A DNA stretch of 64,000 nucleotides. Source: Aradus depressus (taxonomy: Eukaryota > Arthropoda > Insecta > Hemiptera > Aradidae). The stretch lies in NCBI GenBank assembly GCA_963662175.1, contig OY759223.1, positions 6,791,549 to 6,855,548 of the forward strand, read 5' to 3'. Made by a program: the position numbers and the translations under genes. Below the pieces are notes generated by a model that saw only the letters and a list, made by a program, of their open reading frames with translations, was not told the origin of the DNA and did no database searches. Below are positions 1 to 10,331 of the stretch, one piece after another; position 1 is the first letter of the stretch; each line of letters opens with the position of its first letter.

Positions 1-214
1 ATATAATAATAATTTCCGTAAAACCATCAAATGGCAATTGGATATGACATTATACATCAAAATAATAAATAGCTTATGAAATATATACAACAACCGATAT
101 CAAATATGAGAATATAAACACAGAAGATAAAAAAAAATAATCAAATAAATAATGGATGATGCATAAATATGAAATTCCTGGTACTATTTATATTTTAATT
201 ATAAATATTTTCCA
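1..214. other. AT-rich DNA, nothing recognised
   Basis: No coding pattern, repeat family or regulatory element could be recognised here. Confidence 0.5.
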
Positions 215-330
215 GGGCGCCGATAGCTCAGCCTACTGATATCAAGATCGCGGGTTCGAAACCAGGCCGGGGCCCTCAGATTTTTAGCTGGAAGGTAAAA
301 AAAACATTGAGCACGCCGTCCCACCGAGTC
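215..330 (+). repeat. SINE-alpha 5' fragment
   Basis: tRNA-like head with A-box GATAGCTCAG and B-box GGTTCGAAACC, followed by the family's conserved GCACGCCGTCC block, then truncated. Degenerate relative to the fuller copy at 45515-45866. Confidence 0.7.
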
Positions 331-333
331 GGT

Positions 334-600
334 GAATTCTAAACCCCATAAGGACAACACTTATTAATTTTTCTGTTAATCGACAGTAGAGAGACAGGAG
401 GGATCAGAGAGGGGGTTAATTCAAACAGCCTAATAACTGCCGATGTAATGAATTCGACAAAAAATATGGCATGAGGATTTAGGAGCTTCTATGTAAGTCA
501 ACTGTTGGATATTAGTGCAAACGGTCGACTGGTTTTGGAGGGGGAGCGAAACGTTAATTAATTCGTTCTGGGGAGGTACATAGCCGGTGATTCACCGAAT
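334..600 (-). repeat. Family A repeat, partial
   Basis: Reverse-oriented piece of family A (described at 55351-55920). It ends in the family's 5' terminus read backwards, TGGGGAGGTACAT followed by the GGTGATTCACC palindrome. Confidence 0.75.
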
Positions 601-603
601 CGT

Positions 604-1256
604 TTATTTATTTTTAGAACTAAAAGACGAATGAAATGATGAAAACTAATAGTTTTTTTCTTCATTATGGAACATTTTCCAAGCCATTCTCACAAAATTC
701 GAGGCACCCCTCCCTCTAGTAGCGTTATAAGTAATTTATGGACGGCGCCTTAAGCCCATTTTATTAAAAACACTATTTACTCTGATTGAAATTCTAATAT
801 AAGAACATGTTTCCGATATTCCGACGACTACAATTAACGAAAGTTTTCCACCAGAAATAAGCCTTATTTTTGAAGAAATATTACTTACTTGAGATGATTA
901 GTGCTTTATTGAAATTAACTCTCAATTAATTGTTACATTTCTGCAACTAATTGAGGCCTAAATCAACAATTCCAATTTTGATATATATTTTATTGAATAT
1001 TATTGTTATATCAACCACACAAAGGAAAACACATTCCAAATCATTTGTTCAATCTAATCTAATTAAAAACTAATAATTTAATTCAATATAATTAAACACT
1101 TAGCAAACTAATCTAAAACCACTTTAACCCTCTTTGGAATGTTTCATAAGTCGCAATGTTACCAACCTCACGAATTTAACAACAATATAACAACTATTTT
1201 CCCATTTATATTTTAATGTAATTTAAATCCTTACTTTCAATTTAAATAATTATTAT
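604..1256. other. AT-rich unassigned DNA
   Basis: I see no gene, RNA or known repeat. It would lie in the long intron downstream of exon 2 of the - strand kinase paralogue, if that gene continues to the left. Confidence 0.4.
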
Positions 1257-1606
1257 ATTTCGGACACGTGGTATGCGTGCTTGACTTCTGAGCTCAAGGT
1301 CGTGGGTTCGTAACCCGACCGAGGCCTTTAGTTTATTTTATCTGGGAGGTAAAATAAACTTAAGCACGCCGTCCTTCGGATGGGACGTTAAGCGATGGTC
1401 CCGAGCGTGTACGATGTCAGGTACTCGTTAAAGACCTCTACCCTAGGTGAATAAAAATTTAGGGTAGGCAAAATTTAGGACTCTCACAGTAGAGTCGGGC
1501 TCATGTCCACCAGAGTGACGAAAGAGCGCTCTGGTAGTAGGCGATATGACCTCGTTGTTAAAGCCCGGGCATGAGTCATAAAACCTAACCTAACCTATTT
1601 CGGACA
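1257..1606 (+). repeat. SINE-alpha, near full length, with 10-bp target duplication
   Basis: The element at 1267-1596 is flanked by the direct repeat ATTTCGGACA (1257-1266 and 1597-1606). The A-box is lost at the 5' end, but the B-box GGGTTCGTAACCC, the GCACGCCGTCCTTCGGATGG block and the tail ending in CCTAACCTAACCT are present. The near-intact duplication suggests a fairly recent insertion. Confidence 0.85.
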
Positions 1607-1740
1607 ATCAAACTTTATTTTTATACATATCAGACTACTCACAATTAAAACTGATATTCCTAAAACGCATATTGAGGATTTCTGAACATTTCTGCCATTT
1701 TAAGTGAGTTCGTACACCCAACATGTAATAAAAAAAAACA

Positions 1741-2132
1741 TGTCGGTGAATCACCGGCTATGTACTTCTCTAACAAAAATTAATCAATTACGTTTTCGCC
1801 CTTCTTCCAAATTCAATCGACCATTTGGGCTAAAACTCAATATTTGACTACACAGTGTCTTGTGAATCTTCATACTATATTTTGCTACTACTACTACATA
1901 CTATATTCGTTACATGGCAGTTATTCAAGTTTTTGTGTTAAGCGCCTCCCTCTAATCCCTCCTTCCCTATGATCGATTTGCTCCAAAACAATAGGTGTCA
2001 TCCTTAGAGAGTTCTGGATACAAAGGATACATACAAAATTTCATGGAAATACATTTATAATTTTGGGAGTTATCGTGCTCACAGACAGAAATATATATAT
2101 TTTTTTCATTTTAGGAATCAAAAGGTTGAGGT
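1741..2132 (+). repeat. Family A repeat, left part of a split copy
   Basis: Starts with the family's 5' palindrome GGTGAATCACCGG and runs through the internal sub-repeats to the 'ttttcat...ggaatc' region. It breaks at about 2132 and resumes at about 2405. The intervening 272 bp contain an EcKL-like exon. Confidence 0.8.
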
Positions 2133-2224
2133 AATGAATCAAAAGTAATACGAAATGAGCGTCACAGGCGGATGACGTCGATTTTTTCATTCTTATTCTT
2201 CACAAAATCATTGGAGATAGATAC

Positions 2225-2350
2225 CTGTAAGTCTTGCATAAGTAGATAGCTGTAAGGTTGGTAGTGGACAAGGTTGCACCAGATCGGACCATGAGGATCC
2301 TGAAACTCTTCCATCAGGTACTCCATCTCTTTCAGGATTACAGTGTAGAT
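2225..2350 (-). CDS. EcKL paralogue exon 2 (42 codons)
   Basis: The reverse strand reads a polypyrimidine tract and acceptor AG (2352-2351). The open stretch starts IYTVILKEMEYLMEEF and ends LLMQDLQ, followed by donor GTATCT (2224-). It aligns without gaps to exon 2 of the + strand gene, which reads MFEKVLRSMEELKEEF...LLLQDLG. The length is exactly 126 nt in both. Residue identity is moderate, as expected for paralogues. Confidence 0.75.
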
Positions 2351-4327
2351 CTCAACAAAAAAAAAAGGTTATTAAAGATATGGTGATGAAAATATTGCTA
2401 ATAACTCGGAAAACATGGTATTCCATCTAAAATGCAACATCGAATTTCTGACCAATTGCAATACCTTCTCCTATACTTTGTATAGCTCGAGAAGTAGAAT
2501 GTGATGGCTATGAAGGCTATAATAATAATAATATAACTTTTTTAACCATTATTTCTCATTACTTTTGTACTAATTTATTTTATTTCTCTTAGTACATTAT
2601 TTTATGTATTTTTATTATTACCTCTATTTTTATTATTACCTCTATTTTTATTATTACCTCTATTTTTATTATTACCTTTATTTTTATTATTACCTCTATT
2701 TTTATTATTACCTCTATGTTTATTATTACCTCTATTTTTATTAATTCCTCTATTTTTATTATTACCTCTATTTTTATTATTACCTCTATTTTTATTATTA
2801 CCTCTATTTTTATTATTACCTCTATTTTTATTATTACCTCCATTTTTATTATTACCTCTATTTTTTAAATAATTTATTATTATATTCAGAAAGAATATAT
2901 TTGTGTATTATTTAAAAAAAATATAACTTTTTTTTTCTCTTATTCGTATTATTATTTTATGGATCTACAATATATATATATATATATTTTTGCGGGTGCT
3001 CCGGCAAATCACCCGGCCCGATATGGTCGGGGAAAGAGGTGTCTGGGGGCGACAGCCCCTGGTCTCTTGCGGGACAGACTGGTGCTCCCAGACCCCCTTG
3101 TGATGCTGCTGCCTGGTGGCGCCGAGAGAGGAGGGGAGGAGGAGTTGACAAACAGGCCGAACGCCGGGTAGTTCGACTCCGTCATCAACAATCGAGGACC
3201 ACATGTTCTGCAGTATCGATCTACCACACGAACAGTTCGGGCTATCCTTCCTCTTGAAGAAGAAGAGTTTGGAGTTGAATTCGCCGTGACCTGATAGTAC
3301 CTGAGATGTCCAGTTATCGGGTTGGACCTGGACGTCGGGAATATACGCCAATGTCGTTCGGCCATCGAAGAACGAATTAATCAATTAACTTTTCGCTCTC
3401 CCTCCAAAACCAGTCGTCCATTTGTAATAATATTAAACAGTTCACTTACATATGAGCTCCTAAATCCCCAAACTAAATTTTGCGTCGATACATTCATTAC
3501 ATCGGCAGTGATCAGGGTTTTTGAATTGAGCCCCCTCCCCTGAACCCCCCTTCCCTTCAGCCGATATCGCTTAAATTTGACAGATTCCGTCCTCATTGGG
3601 TTTTGACTTTAAATATGAAATTTCATGTCGATAAATTCATTACATCGGCAGTTATTAAAGTTATTGAGTTGAGCCCCCATACCCTTCTGCCGATTCCGTT
3701 GAAAATTGAAAAGTCTCGTCCCTTATGGAGTTTTAAATTCACATATAAAATTCATTAGATCGGCAGTTATTGGAGTTTTTGAGATAAGCCTCTCCCGTAA
3801 TCCCCCCTTCCCTTTGGCTGAAAAACGTTTGGTGACGTCGTTAGAGGGTTTTGGATTCACATATAAAACTTCGTGTCGATACATTTATTCTATCGGCAGT
3901 TATCGTGTTCACAGACACAGAGATACATTTTTTTTTTCATATTTGGAATCTAGAGGTCGGAAAACATGAAATTCCGTTTAAAACTCCGCATCAAATTTTC
4001 GACCGGTTTCATAACTTCCCTTATTATTTCTATAGCTGGGGGATTAAAAAAACAATGTTTTTCTCTCACCATGATCTCCTGTTTGAAGATGCCCAACTCC
4101 CGAATCATCTTCATCTTCTCCTCTCCCTCAGGAACACTCTTCAGGATGAGAGCACGTCTGGAGCTACGTCCTGAGCCCAACACCACCTCCACTTCCAGCT
4201 TCGTGATGATGGACATATAATTCTCCCCTTTGGGAAGTCCTGGCTTCCTAATCACATTCCTGATGTGGGCCACACGCCGATCTGACTCCTCACGTTGGAA
4301 AACCGTTTCCAGAAATTCTTTGTCCAT
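2225..4327 (-). CDS. EcKinase/CHK kinase-like paralogue, 5' part (two coding exons in window)
   Basis: This is the 5' end of a second ecdysteroid-kinase-like gene (DUF1679/CHK-like). The family phosphorylates small molecules, classically ecdysteroids at C-22, and is also implicated in detoxification. Exon 1 is 4327-4070 (86 codons, GENYMS at residues 34-39, candidate ATP-binding Lys63 in LILK). Exon 2 is 2350-2225 (42 codons). Both end in GT donors in phase 0. Their boundaries match exons 1 and 2 of the complete + strand gene at 48435-60046 (84 and 42 codons). Exons for the catalytic half were not found in 1-2224, so they lie outside the window or the gene is a fragment. Exon 2 sits inside a split family A repeat, so its membership in this gene is less certain than that of exon 1. 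Confidence 0.75.
2405..2496 (+). repeat. Family A repeat, right part of the split copy
   Basis: Resumes at CTCGGAAAACATGG, where the 1741-2132 part stopped. It runs to the 3' terminal hairpin (CTATACTTTGTATAG, then CTCGAGAAGTA). Confidence 0.75.
2605..2866. repeat. 18-bp minisatellite
   Basis: About 14 tandem units of ATTTTTATTATTACCTCT with few substitutions. The - strand is open and would read as repeated VIIKIE, but this is a by-product of an 18-bp period with no stop, not evidence of a protein. Confidence 0.9.
2968..3384 (-). pseudogene. R1/jockey-like LINE ORF2 C-terminal fragment, frameshifted
   Basis: The reverse strand encodes a segment with VLSGHGEFNSKL followed by SPNCSCG. This is the pattern of the RNase-H-to-Cys-rich tail of R1-type retrotransposon ORF2 proteins (consensus 'LTGHG...CSCG...AEHVL'). 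After CSCG the reading frame shifts and no intact tail follows. The stretch is much richer in GC than its surroundings. A (TA)n tract at about 2970-2990 marks its 3' side. It is a dead 5'-truncated copy. Confidence 0.65.
3368..4043 (+). repeat. Family A repeat, long copy
   Basis: Lacks the terminal 5' palindrome but contains at least three internal sub-repeats, each with a 'TCGATACATTCATTACATCGGCAGT'-like core, and the 3' hairpin region. It ends about 25 bp from the splice donor of EcKL exon 1 on the opposite strand. Confidence 0.8.
4070..4327 (-). CDS. EcKL paralogue exon 1 (86 codons, contains start)
   Basis: On the - strand the ATG at 4327 opens 86 codons ending GIFKQEIM and followed by donor GTGAGAG (4069-). 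Features are the N-terminal helix, GENYMS (34-39), the EVVLGSGR strand and candidate Lys63. It aligns with exon 1 of the + strand gene with no gap up to Lys63. No upstream in-frame ATG is needed; an AG at about 23 nt upstream of the ATG could be a 5'UTR splice acceptor. Confidence 0.85.
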
Positions 4328-4609
4328 CTTTGTCCACTCTTATTTCAGAGAGTTCCTTTTCCAACCTGCAACATCATATTTATATCAAAGTGGAAGTCTT
4401 GAATTAATATTAAAGCCATGTATTGTCGTAGCAGAAATTGTGTTTCTGGTATCTACACAGGAGAGTTTCTGACACCAGGGCAAGCTACGAAGGTGCTTGC
4501 TAACCTTTGGGAGTCGAGAATGACATAAAGATGATATAAATTCCCAACAGTTTTATTAATCAAAGACAATATCTCTCAAAAAGGATGAGAAGACCAGACG
4601 GAAACTAAA
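4328..4609. other. Upstream flank of the - strand EcKL exon 1
   Basis: Short flank between the EcKL start codon and the inserted LINE. It holds 5'UTR, 5' intron or promoter of the - strand gene. No TATA box or other element could be fixed with confidence. Confidence 0.35.
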
Positions 4610-4862
4610 CTACAACTTACAGATAGATAGATAGATAGATAAACTTTTTTATTGCACAAAAGATTACAATCCTCATGGCAATGAGTGGGTTTTTTTTTCA
4701 CAAAATAAATAACAAAAGAAGTGTAAATGAAACAATTCGAAAATTATATAAAACAAAAAAACACATGAATAAATAAAAAAAAAAAACATACTACATGTAT
4801 AAATAAATAAAGTAATAATAATAAAAACAAAAAAATATATATCTCCATCTTACAAGCACAAA

Positions 4863-7800
4863 TTAAATTAGATTATTCTTTATTTTTAAAGCAACCGAAA
4901 AAAATAAAAATAAATCGTTAATTTCTCTAACTTTTAAATTATTTAAAATATGTACAAATGTTTCTGAGTTATATTCTGGTCTATTGGTGAGATGATTGTG
5001 GAGAAATGCTTGCCTGGGGATACACAAGGCGGGACAGTTGAGCAAAAAATGTATGAGATCATCCTTCTCATCTAAGGTACAGAGCCTGCAGACACTTTCA
5101 GGACAAAACTCATACCTAAGCCCTCCAAGTAATATTCTAAAATTTTTATTGGTATTGTGGAGACGGATTTGAGCTAGAAGTCGGAGTTTTTCAATATGGC
5201 AGTTTATTGAAAGATAGCTTTCCTGAGGTCCTAAAGCACTGACCAATCGGTAGAGGGAGTTGTATTTAGAATTTACTATTGAATTTATATCGAGACAGAC
5301 CAGATGATTCCTCATAGCTGCTACCAAATCACCACGGAGGGGCCGGATATCAGAAATATAGGGGCCGTCCAGAAGGTGGTCAGCCCCGATCAAGGCCAGG
5401 TAACACCTGAGTTGGGTGACCCAGTTGAAGGGCAAAACAAAGTTTCGGCTGAGTTGGGCAAGGCGAAGGTAACAGAGTCTTGGGAGACGGTCCTCCGACA
5501 TGGCCAGGAGTTTCTGCCACCAGCCCAACATCCTGCTGAATATCTTCACTTTAGTGTGAACCCGGCCTGTTTCCATTCTAACATAGGCGCTGGGGGTGCT
5601 CACTGGAAGCCCTAGAACTGACTTAAAGAAGCCCAGCTGACCCCGCTCAACTACCTCCACGTACTCACATCCCCAAACCTCGGACAAGTATAGAAGTACA
5701 CTCTCAGCTATCGAGTCGAAAAGGTAGCATTTCGCCTCCCAGGAATCAGATCTCGTGGATCTTAACAGGTTCATTACTGCCGAATTTCCCGCTGCCAATT
5801 TTCCCAAAAAATGATTGGAGGCGGCGCGAAATTTGCCGGAGGAAGAGAATGGCACACCCAGATATGTGAAACTATTTACCAGGGCCAGCTTAGTCTGTTG
5901 GTAATAGAGCCCCCTCATCCTGGCCAACCTTCCAGCTTTACGAAAAGGAACCAAGAAAGTTTTGTCGGTGTTAACAGTAAGAGAGTTGATCTGACAGTAC
6001 TCGTTCAGAAGATCTAAATTACGCTGGGCTTCGCTCCAGGAAGAAGACAAGATAACGAGGTCATCCGCGTAAAGGAGGATAACCAAGTCCCTACTGCTGT
6101 CAATGTTAACTCCCTTCGCACCGTTAGTCACAAAAAATTGAACAATGTCAGATGTAAATAGAGCAAAAAGAAAAGGACTCAGAATTTCTCCCTGCAGAAC
6201 TCCCTCAGAAATTTGTATCTCTCCTGATGTTCCGGCGCCCTCTGAGATAACCAAAGTAGCTTTATCATACAAATTTTTCAACAGTCTCAGTATTTTCCCA
6301 CTTATACCCAACTGATGTAATTTACTCCACAGCTTGTCGTGGGAGACCGAATCGAAAGCCCTCTTGAAATCAACAAAAATCCCTAGCACCTTTCTTTTCT
6401 CGAGTCTCAGTTGGATGTTGACTGCGGCTGCCAGGGTGAACACTGCGTCTCGACACCCCCTCCCACTCCTGAATCCCATCTGCTCCTCGGGAATAACACC
6501 ATTCTCATCCGCCCATTTAACTAACCTATTATTAACAATAGACGTAAATAATTTAGTAATAGAATTAAATATTGCAAGCCCTCTATAATTACCAGGATCA
6601 GTTGTTTCACCTTTTTTATGAAGCATTTTCATCTTAACTTTACACCACTTATCGGGGAATTCCTCACTATGCCAGATTTTATTAAACAAATTTAGTAGGT
6701 AGTGGGTCCAAGAAGAGTCGAAATACTTAAAGCACTCATTAGGAACTAGATCCAGACCGGCTGCTTTGTTATTTTTGCTGCTCCCTATACTTGATAACAG
6801 CTCTTCTAAAGAGATGTCCTTATCAAGAAATGGGTGATGGTGGCTGAACAACAAACTGTTATTATATAACTTCGGAGGCATGATAGAGACATAATATTCT
6901 TCCCACTGTTCAACAGAGATTGGACAGTTAGTTGTTTTGTTCTTTCTAAATTTTTTGATAGTTTGCCAGAATTCCGAGGGGTTCCTTACGTTTCTCAAAG
7001 CGGTTTTAACAGATTCAAAAAATTCAGATTTACATTTCTTAATTATTCTTCTATGATTCGTTCTGCAGTCGACATATAACTTCATTGACTCACGACTAAA
7101 GTTATCATTACGACAGAGCTTATATAACTTATTAACTTCTTTTTTTGCATTCTTACATTCTTTTGAATACCAAATATTTTCATTTTTATAACCGTTATTT
7201 ACAGTAATAGACTTAATTAAATCGGCTTCTATCATCGCATTTAAAACTGATTCGTACAACTTATTACAAAGTTCCAAAGTAGAGTCGCTATTATAGTAGA
7301 TATTGCTATTATTTTTTAATAACATTTGGAATTGAGACAGGCTTGATTTATTTCTAGAGACAACTTGTAGGTTTCGAACAGAAATTGACTTAGCTGAAGG
7401 TCTGAACATTTCATCGGAACAAAAGACTAGATATAAACAACAAAAAAAATGATCAGAATAATTCGATAAATTGAAATCATTAATATAATTTAGAATACCG
7501 ACAGAGGCCCAAACAAAATCTACAAGACTACATCCTCTGTCAGAGAAATAAGTTAAATTAGCAGGGGAATCGCTGATGGACCTACCATTACAAGCAAATA
7601 AGCCCAGTTGTTCCATTATACCTACCAACTGTCTACCTCTGGTATTAACTTCCTTATCAAATGAGGATCTGAACCCAGTCAACACAGAACCCTCAAAAAT
7701 CTCATTATCCATTACATTCAAATGACCAATCCGGGCGTTAAAATCACCCCCAATAACAAAACTACAATTAACATGCATGGACACAAGATCGGTGAGAAGT

Positions 7801-8180
7801 TCGGAGAAAGACGTGAGGAGAAGATGGCCATCCTTGCTAGGAGGGAAGTAGACGGTGCCGAGGACCAGGTGGATGTTGCCAAGTTGGAGTCGCAAGATGA
7901 GCCAGCCAGGATGAGAAGAGAGGACCCGGACAGGAGAACTCAGATCTCTTCTGACCAGCACCATGAGTCCCCCACTCCCCCTACCTCGCGAGTGTTCTTT
8001 TGTCGCAAGACTGAGGTAATGGTCATAGTCCTTGAGGTATCCCGGAAGAGTGACAGTCTCGCTGGTTAGCCACGTCTCACACAGGCAGATTATACTCTTC
8101 TTCAGTAGATCGTCTGTCTCTGAAGGTGACAAATTATAGAGGGTAGAGAAGCCATATAAGTTCCAAAATCCGATTTCCAA
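4863..8180 (-). CDS. LINE ORF2: AP endonuclease and reverse transcriptase (1105 aa)
   Basis: This protein performs target-primed reverse transcription. The N-terminal AP-endonuclease domain (about residues 1-250) shows CETWL with the catalytic Glu near residue 35, GGDFNAR near 142-149 and a YSDH motif near 240. The reverse-transcriptase domain (about 490-780) shows FVDFKRAFDSV near 600, a GVLQGEILSPFLFALF segment and YADD near 703. Near 1028-1048 a C-x2-C...H-x4-C arrangement (CRLC ... HFLLNC) suggests a C-terminal zinc knuckle. The ATG lies 20 nt after the ORF1 stop, so translation is probably by reinitiation or a related route. No stop or frameshift is seen. The length fits APE-type LINE ORF2 proteins. 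Confidence 0.92.
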   Translation of the reverse strand: MEIGFWNLYGFSTLYNLSPSETDDLLKKSIICLCETWLTSETVTLPGYLKDYDHYLSLATKEHSRGRGSGGLMVLVRRDLSSPVRVLSSHPGWLILRLQLGNIHLVLGTVYFPPSKDGHLLLTSFSELLTDLVSMHVNCSFVIGGDFNARIGHLNVMDNEIFEGSVLTGFRSSFDKEVNTRGRQLVGIMEQLGLFACNGRSISDSPANLTYFSDRGCSLVDFVWASVGILNYINDFNLSNYSDHFFCCLYLVFCSDEMFRPSAKSISVRNLQVVSRNKSSLSQFQMLLKNNSNIYYNSDSTLELCNKLYESVLNAMIEADLIKSITVNNGYKNENIWYSKECKNAKKEVNKLYKLCRNDNFSRESMKLYVDCRTNHRRIIKKCKSEFFESVKTALRNVRNPSEFWQTIKKFRKNKTTNCPISVEQWEEYYVSIMPPKLYNNSLLFSHHHPFLDKDISLEELLSSIGSSKNNKAAGLDLVPNECFKYFDSSWTHYLLNLFNKIWHSEEFPDKWCKVKMKMLHKKGETTDPGNYRGLAIFNSITKLFTSIVNNRLVKWADENGVIPEEQMGFRSGRGCRDAVFTLAAAVNIQLRLEKRKVLGIFVDFKRAFDSVSHDKLWSKLHQLGISGKILRLLKNLYDKATLVISEGAGTSGEIQISEGVLQGEILSPFLFALFTSDIVQFFVTNGAKGVNIDSSRDLVILLYADDLVILSSSWSEAQRNLDLLNEYCQINSLTVNTDKTFLVPFRKAGRLARMRGLYYQQTKLALVNSFTYLGVPFSSSGKFRAASNHFLGKLAAGNSAVMNLLRSTRSDSWEAKCYLFDSIAESVLLYLSEVWGCEYVEVVERGQLGFFKSVLGLPVSTPSAYVRMETGRVHTKVKIFSRMLGWWQKLLAMSEDRLPRLCYLRLAQLSRNFVLPFNWVTQLRCYLALIGADHLLDGPYISDIRPLRGDLVAAMRNHLVCLDINSIVNSKYNSLYRLVSALGPQESYLSINCHIEKLRLLAQIRLHNTNKNFRILLGGLRYEFCPESVCRLCTLDEKDDLIHFLLNCPALCIPRQAFLHNHLTNRPEYNSETFVHILNNLKVREINDLFLFFSVALKIKNNLI

Positions 8181-8200
8181 TGGGTCAAATAAGTTAGGGG

Positions 8201-9199
8201 TTAAGCGTTTTTTGGGAGAGAGTGTGTCCTTGGCCTTAAAAAAGGTTCAATGGAATGAGCCTTCACATTCTTCAGTTTCCTCTTCTTAGATGACGAGGTA
8301 GCTCTGAGAGAGGATTGGCCTCTGGATGGGATATCCGAGTCCACTGTACTCTGATCAATGTCTTCATCTGACAAGGCAGAACTCTCAGCCTCCTCCTGAT
8401 TAGAAAATACCAAAAAATCGGTATCCCTTCTTATTAGAACACGATTTGATCCGTCGTCTTTACGTGCAAAAATGTTGTTGTTTCTACACCATAAATACTT
8501 AAATTTTCCTTTCTTCTGCAGCTCTTTCCCCACTTTGTATAATTTGTAAGAAAATTTGTCCATATCCTCATTGACGTAAATTGGAACGGGGGGGTCAATG
8601 GATGCCCCAGAAAAAATTGAACTATTTAGGCTTTCTCGGTTGGCTCTTGCTAATTTTAGGAAGTCGAACTTGTCGGAGTATTTAATGAAGGAGAAAATAA
8701 CAGTAGATCTGACACCCTCTCTACTTAACCTATAACAGTTGTCTATTTTATCAGTATTCAGATTGAAACCCACTATTTTTGCAATTTTACTGACAATATT
8801 GGCAGGTTCTTCACAGATATGGTGAGGGATATTTGTTATTCTCACCCCATAATGTCGAACTGACTGTCGAACCTCATCAAATTGTGATTTAACAATTTTT
8901 ATTTCTTTGCTTAAAATATCATGTTTTCTTTTTAACTTAGCAAAATCCATTTTAAGAGACGAGAGGTCTTTATTAATTTTTTGAAAACCAGACGATATCT
9001 CCTCTTTAATAGATCTAACGTAACTGACCGCTGCCTCACTTTCGTTTTTAAACTGAGCTAAGTCTTTCTTTACTGCCTCAATACAGTTAAACATCTCCTC
9101 CATCCGCTGAAGGAATGAGGCAGGTATCAGGAGGGGAACTGCCCCTCCCACCATCTCCCCTCCGTCCGCCCCACCATGCAGCTCCTTAACTTTAGACAT
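8201..9199 (-). CDS. LINE ORF1: coiled-coil RNA-binding protein (332 aa)
   Basis: This is the nucleic-acid chaperone or RNP protein of the element. Residues about 30-115 are a heptad-rich coiled coil (EEMFNCIEAVKKDLAQF...). Next comes an RRM-like region beginning VRHYGVRITNIP, and then a segment resembling the C-terminus of baculovirus FP25K-like domains (VYVNEDMDKFSYKLYKVGKEL...KYLWCRNNNIFARKDD-type pattern). The last 60 residues are acidic then basic. No CCHC knuckles are present, unlike the jockey gag at 20271-21455. Confidence 0.88.
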   Translation of the reverse strand: MSKVKELHGGADGGEMVGGAVPLLIPASFLQRMEEMFNCIEAVKKDLAQFKNESEAAVSYVRSIKEEISSGFQKINKDLSSLKMDFAKLKRKHDILSKEIKIVKSQFDEVRQSVRHYGVRITNIPHHICEEPANIVSKIAKIVGFNLNTDKIDNCYRLSREGVRSTVIFSFIKYSDKFDFLKLARANRESLNSSIFSGASIDPPVPIYVNEDMDKFSYKLYKVGKELQKKGKFKYLWCRNNNIFARKDDGSNRVLIRRDTDFLVFSNQEEAESSALSDEDIDQSTVDSDIPSRGQSSLRATSSSKKRKLKNVKAHSIEPFLRPRTHSLPKNA

Positions 9200-9461
9200 G
9201 TCAACAAGAATTATTATCGTCTAATCCGTACTTCAGACTGGAATTTTGTAAAATTAATATTCACTTTTTTCAATTAAAACAGAATAGTTTTTTAAAAATT
9301 GACTCACCAAAATATTCACCAGGGTCTAATGCACAATTGTATAAAAAAATATCTTGAAAAAATGTCATAGAAACAAGAAAAAATTCAGTTTTTTATGGAG
9401 CACTAAAAAAACACGTCCTCTATTGATGAACTCTTCATCCCCACTCCTACAACTTACAGAT

Positions 9462-10331
9462 GCTACTAATTCTATTCGAACTCCAGACTGACCGACACTC
9501 ACTGAACTCACACTACCGACTCAACACCCAGTGCCAACTGAACACACCGTGCCGACTAACTCCGAGTCTTATTTCGTGAGGGTTCTTATAGTTAAGATTT
9601 TGGTGATTCATCGTTACATGACCCTTCTCTCTAGTATCTCATACAATAGATCCCGAACTTTGTCCTTAGGAGATTACTCTGTTTTCCACTGTGGAGGGCC
9701 GACTTGGACACAAGTTGTTTGCTAGAGGGGACAATGAATTACAGATAACCAATTCTTATTGAATTCAGATAGTTTCCGAAATAAGCTGGGCCAAACAAAT
9801 TGTTATAAAAACAAGAACTAATTAGGGCGAGTTATACGACAGTACATATCCACCCTAAATGAGTAACAAAACGCGAAGTAAGAGAATAGCAAAGGTACCA
9901 AACGATATCAAACAAAATTGTAAATAGGGCGTAGTAAATAAATAGAAAAATGTGGTAAATAACACACATTGAAGGATACCGTAGGGAAATAATGCTTTGA
10001 TATACTAATAAATACAATTAATACATAGTTCTGTAATACATTCAGATATCATTACCTGGTTGCAAAAATCCTTTTCAATAATATAACATTGATTGGAGAA
10101 CAAAAACATGACAACAAATTCAAGAAAATTAAAACTAAATAATGTTTATACATTCTTATTTTAATAATGAAACAATAAAATCGAATAAAATTGTATTTTT
10201 CAACTCCAGTTAACCTTAACTTAGTTAATAATCGTCAGCTGTGAATTATTATACACTTTTTAAAAACATCTGTTTACTATTTATTTTAAACTACATATAT
10301 ACTCGTACGAAATTACTAGAATATAATAAAT
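9462..10331. other. Unassigned AT-rich DNA
   Basis: The first 60-100 bp after the LINE continue the sequence interrupted by it. The rest has no coding-like stretch or repeat that I recognise. Confidence 0.4.

Larger units (their letters stand above)
4610..9461 (-). mobile_element. Full-length two-ORF LINE with 15-bp target duplication
   Basis: The direct repeat CTACAACTTACAGAT occurs at 4610-4624 and 9447-9461 and bounds a 4.8-kb element. Reading the - strand, the element has a roughly 250-bp 5'UTR, ORF1, ORF2 and an AT-rich 3'UTR, and ends in (TATC)n. Both ORFs are open throughout, so this is a young and potentially active copy. The clade was not resolved: it is APE-type with an FP25K/L1-like ORF1 and a C-terminal Cys/His motif in ORF2. 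It lies about 280 bp upstream of the EcKL start codon, in the same orientation. Confidence 0.92.

Noticed and set aside
2589..2866. Open frame of repeated VIIKIE residues
   Set aside because: The frame is open only because an 18-bp minisatellite lacks stops in that phase; there is no composition or context of a gene.
3851..4174. Various short frames reading ...HEI.LKT.HRISDRLHNFPY... in many places (also near 10621, 44027, 52784, 63316)
   Set aside because: The same peptide appears wherever the 3' end of family A occurs, in frames that break at once. It is the repeat being translated, not a gene family.
5304..5615. Open frames on the + strand opposite the LINE ORFs (also 7722-8069, 19026-19595, 20991-21404)
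   Set aside because: They are antisense shadows of the LINE ORFs; no independent support.
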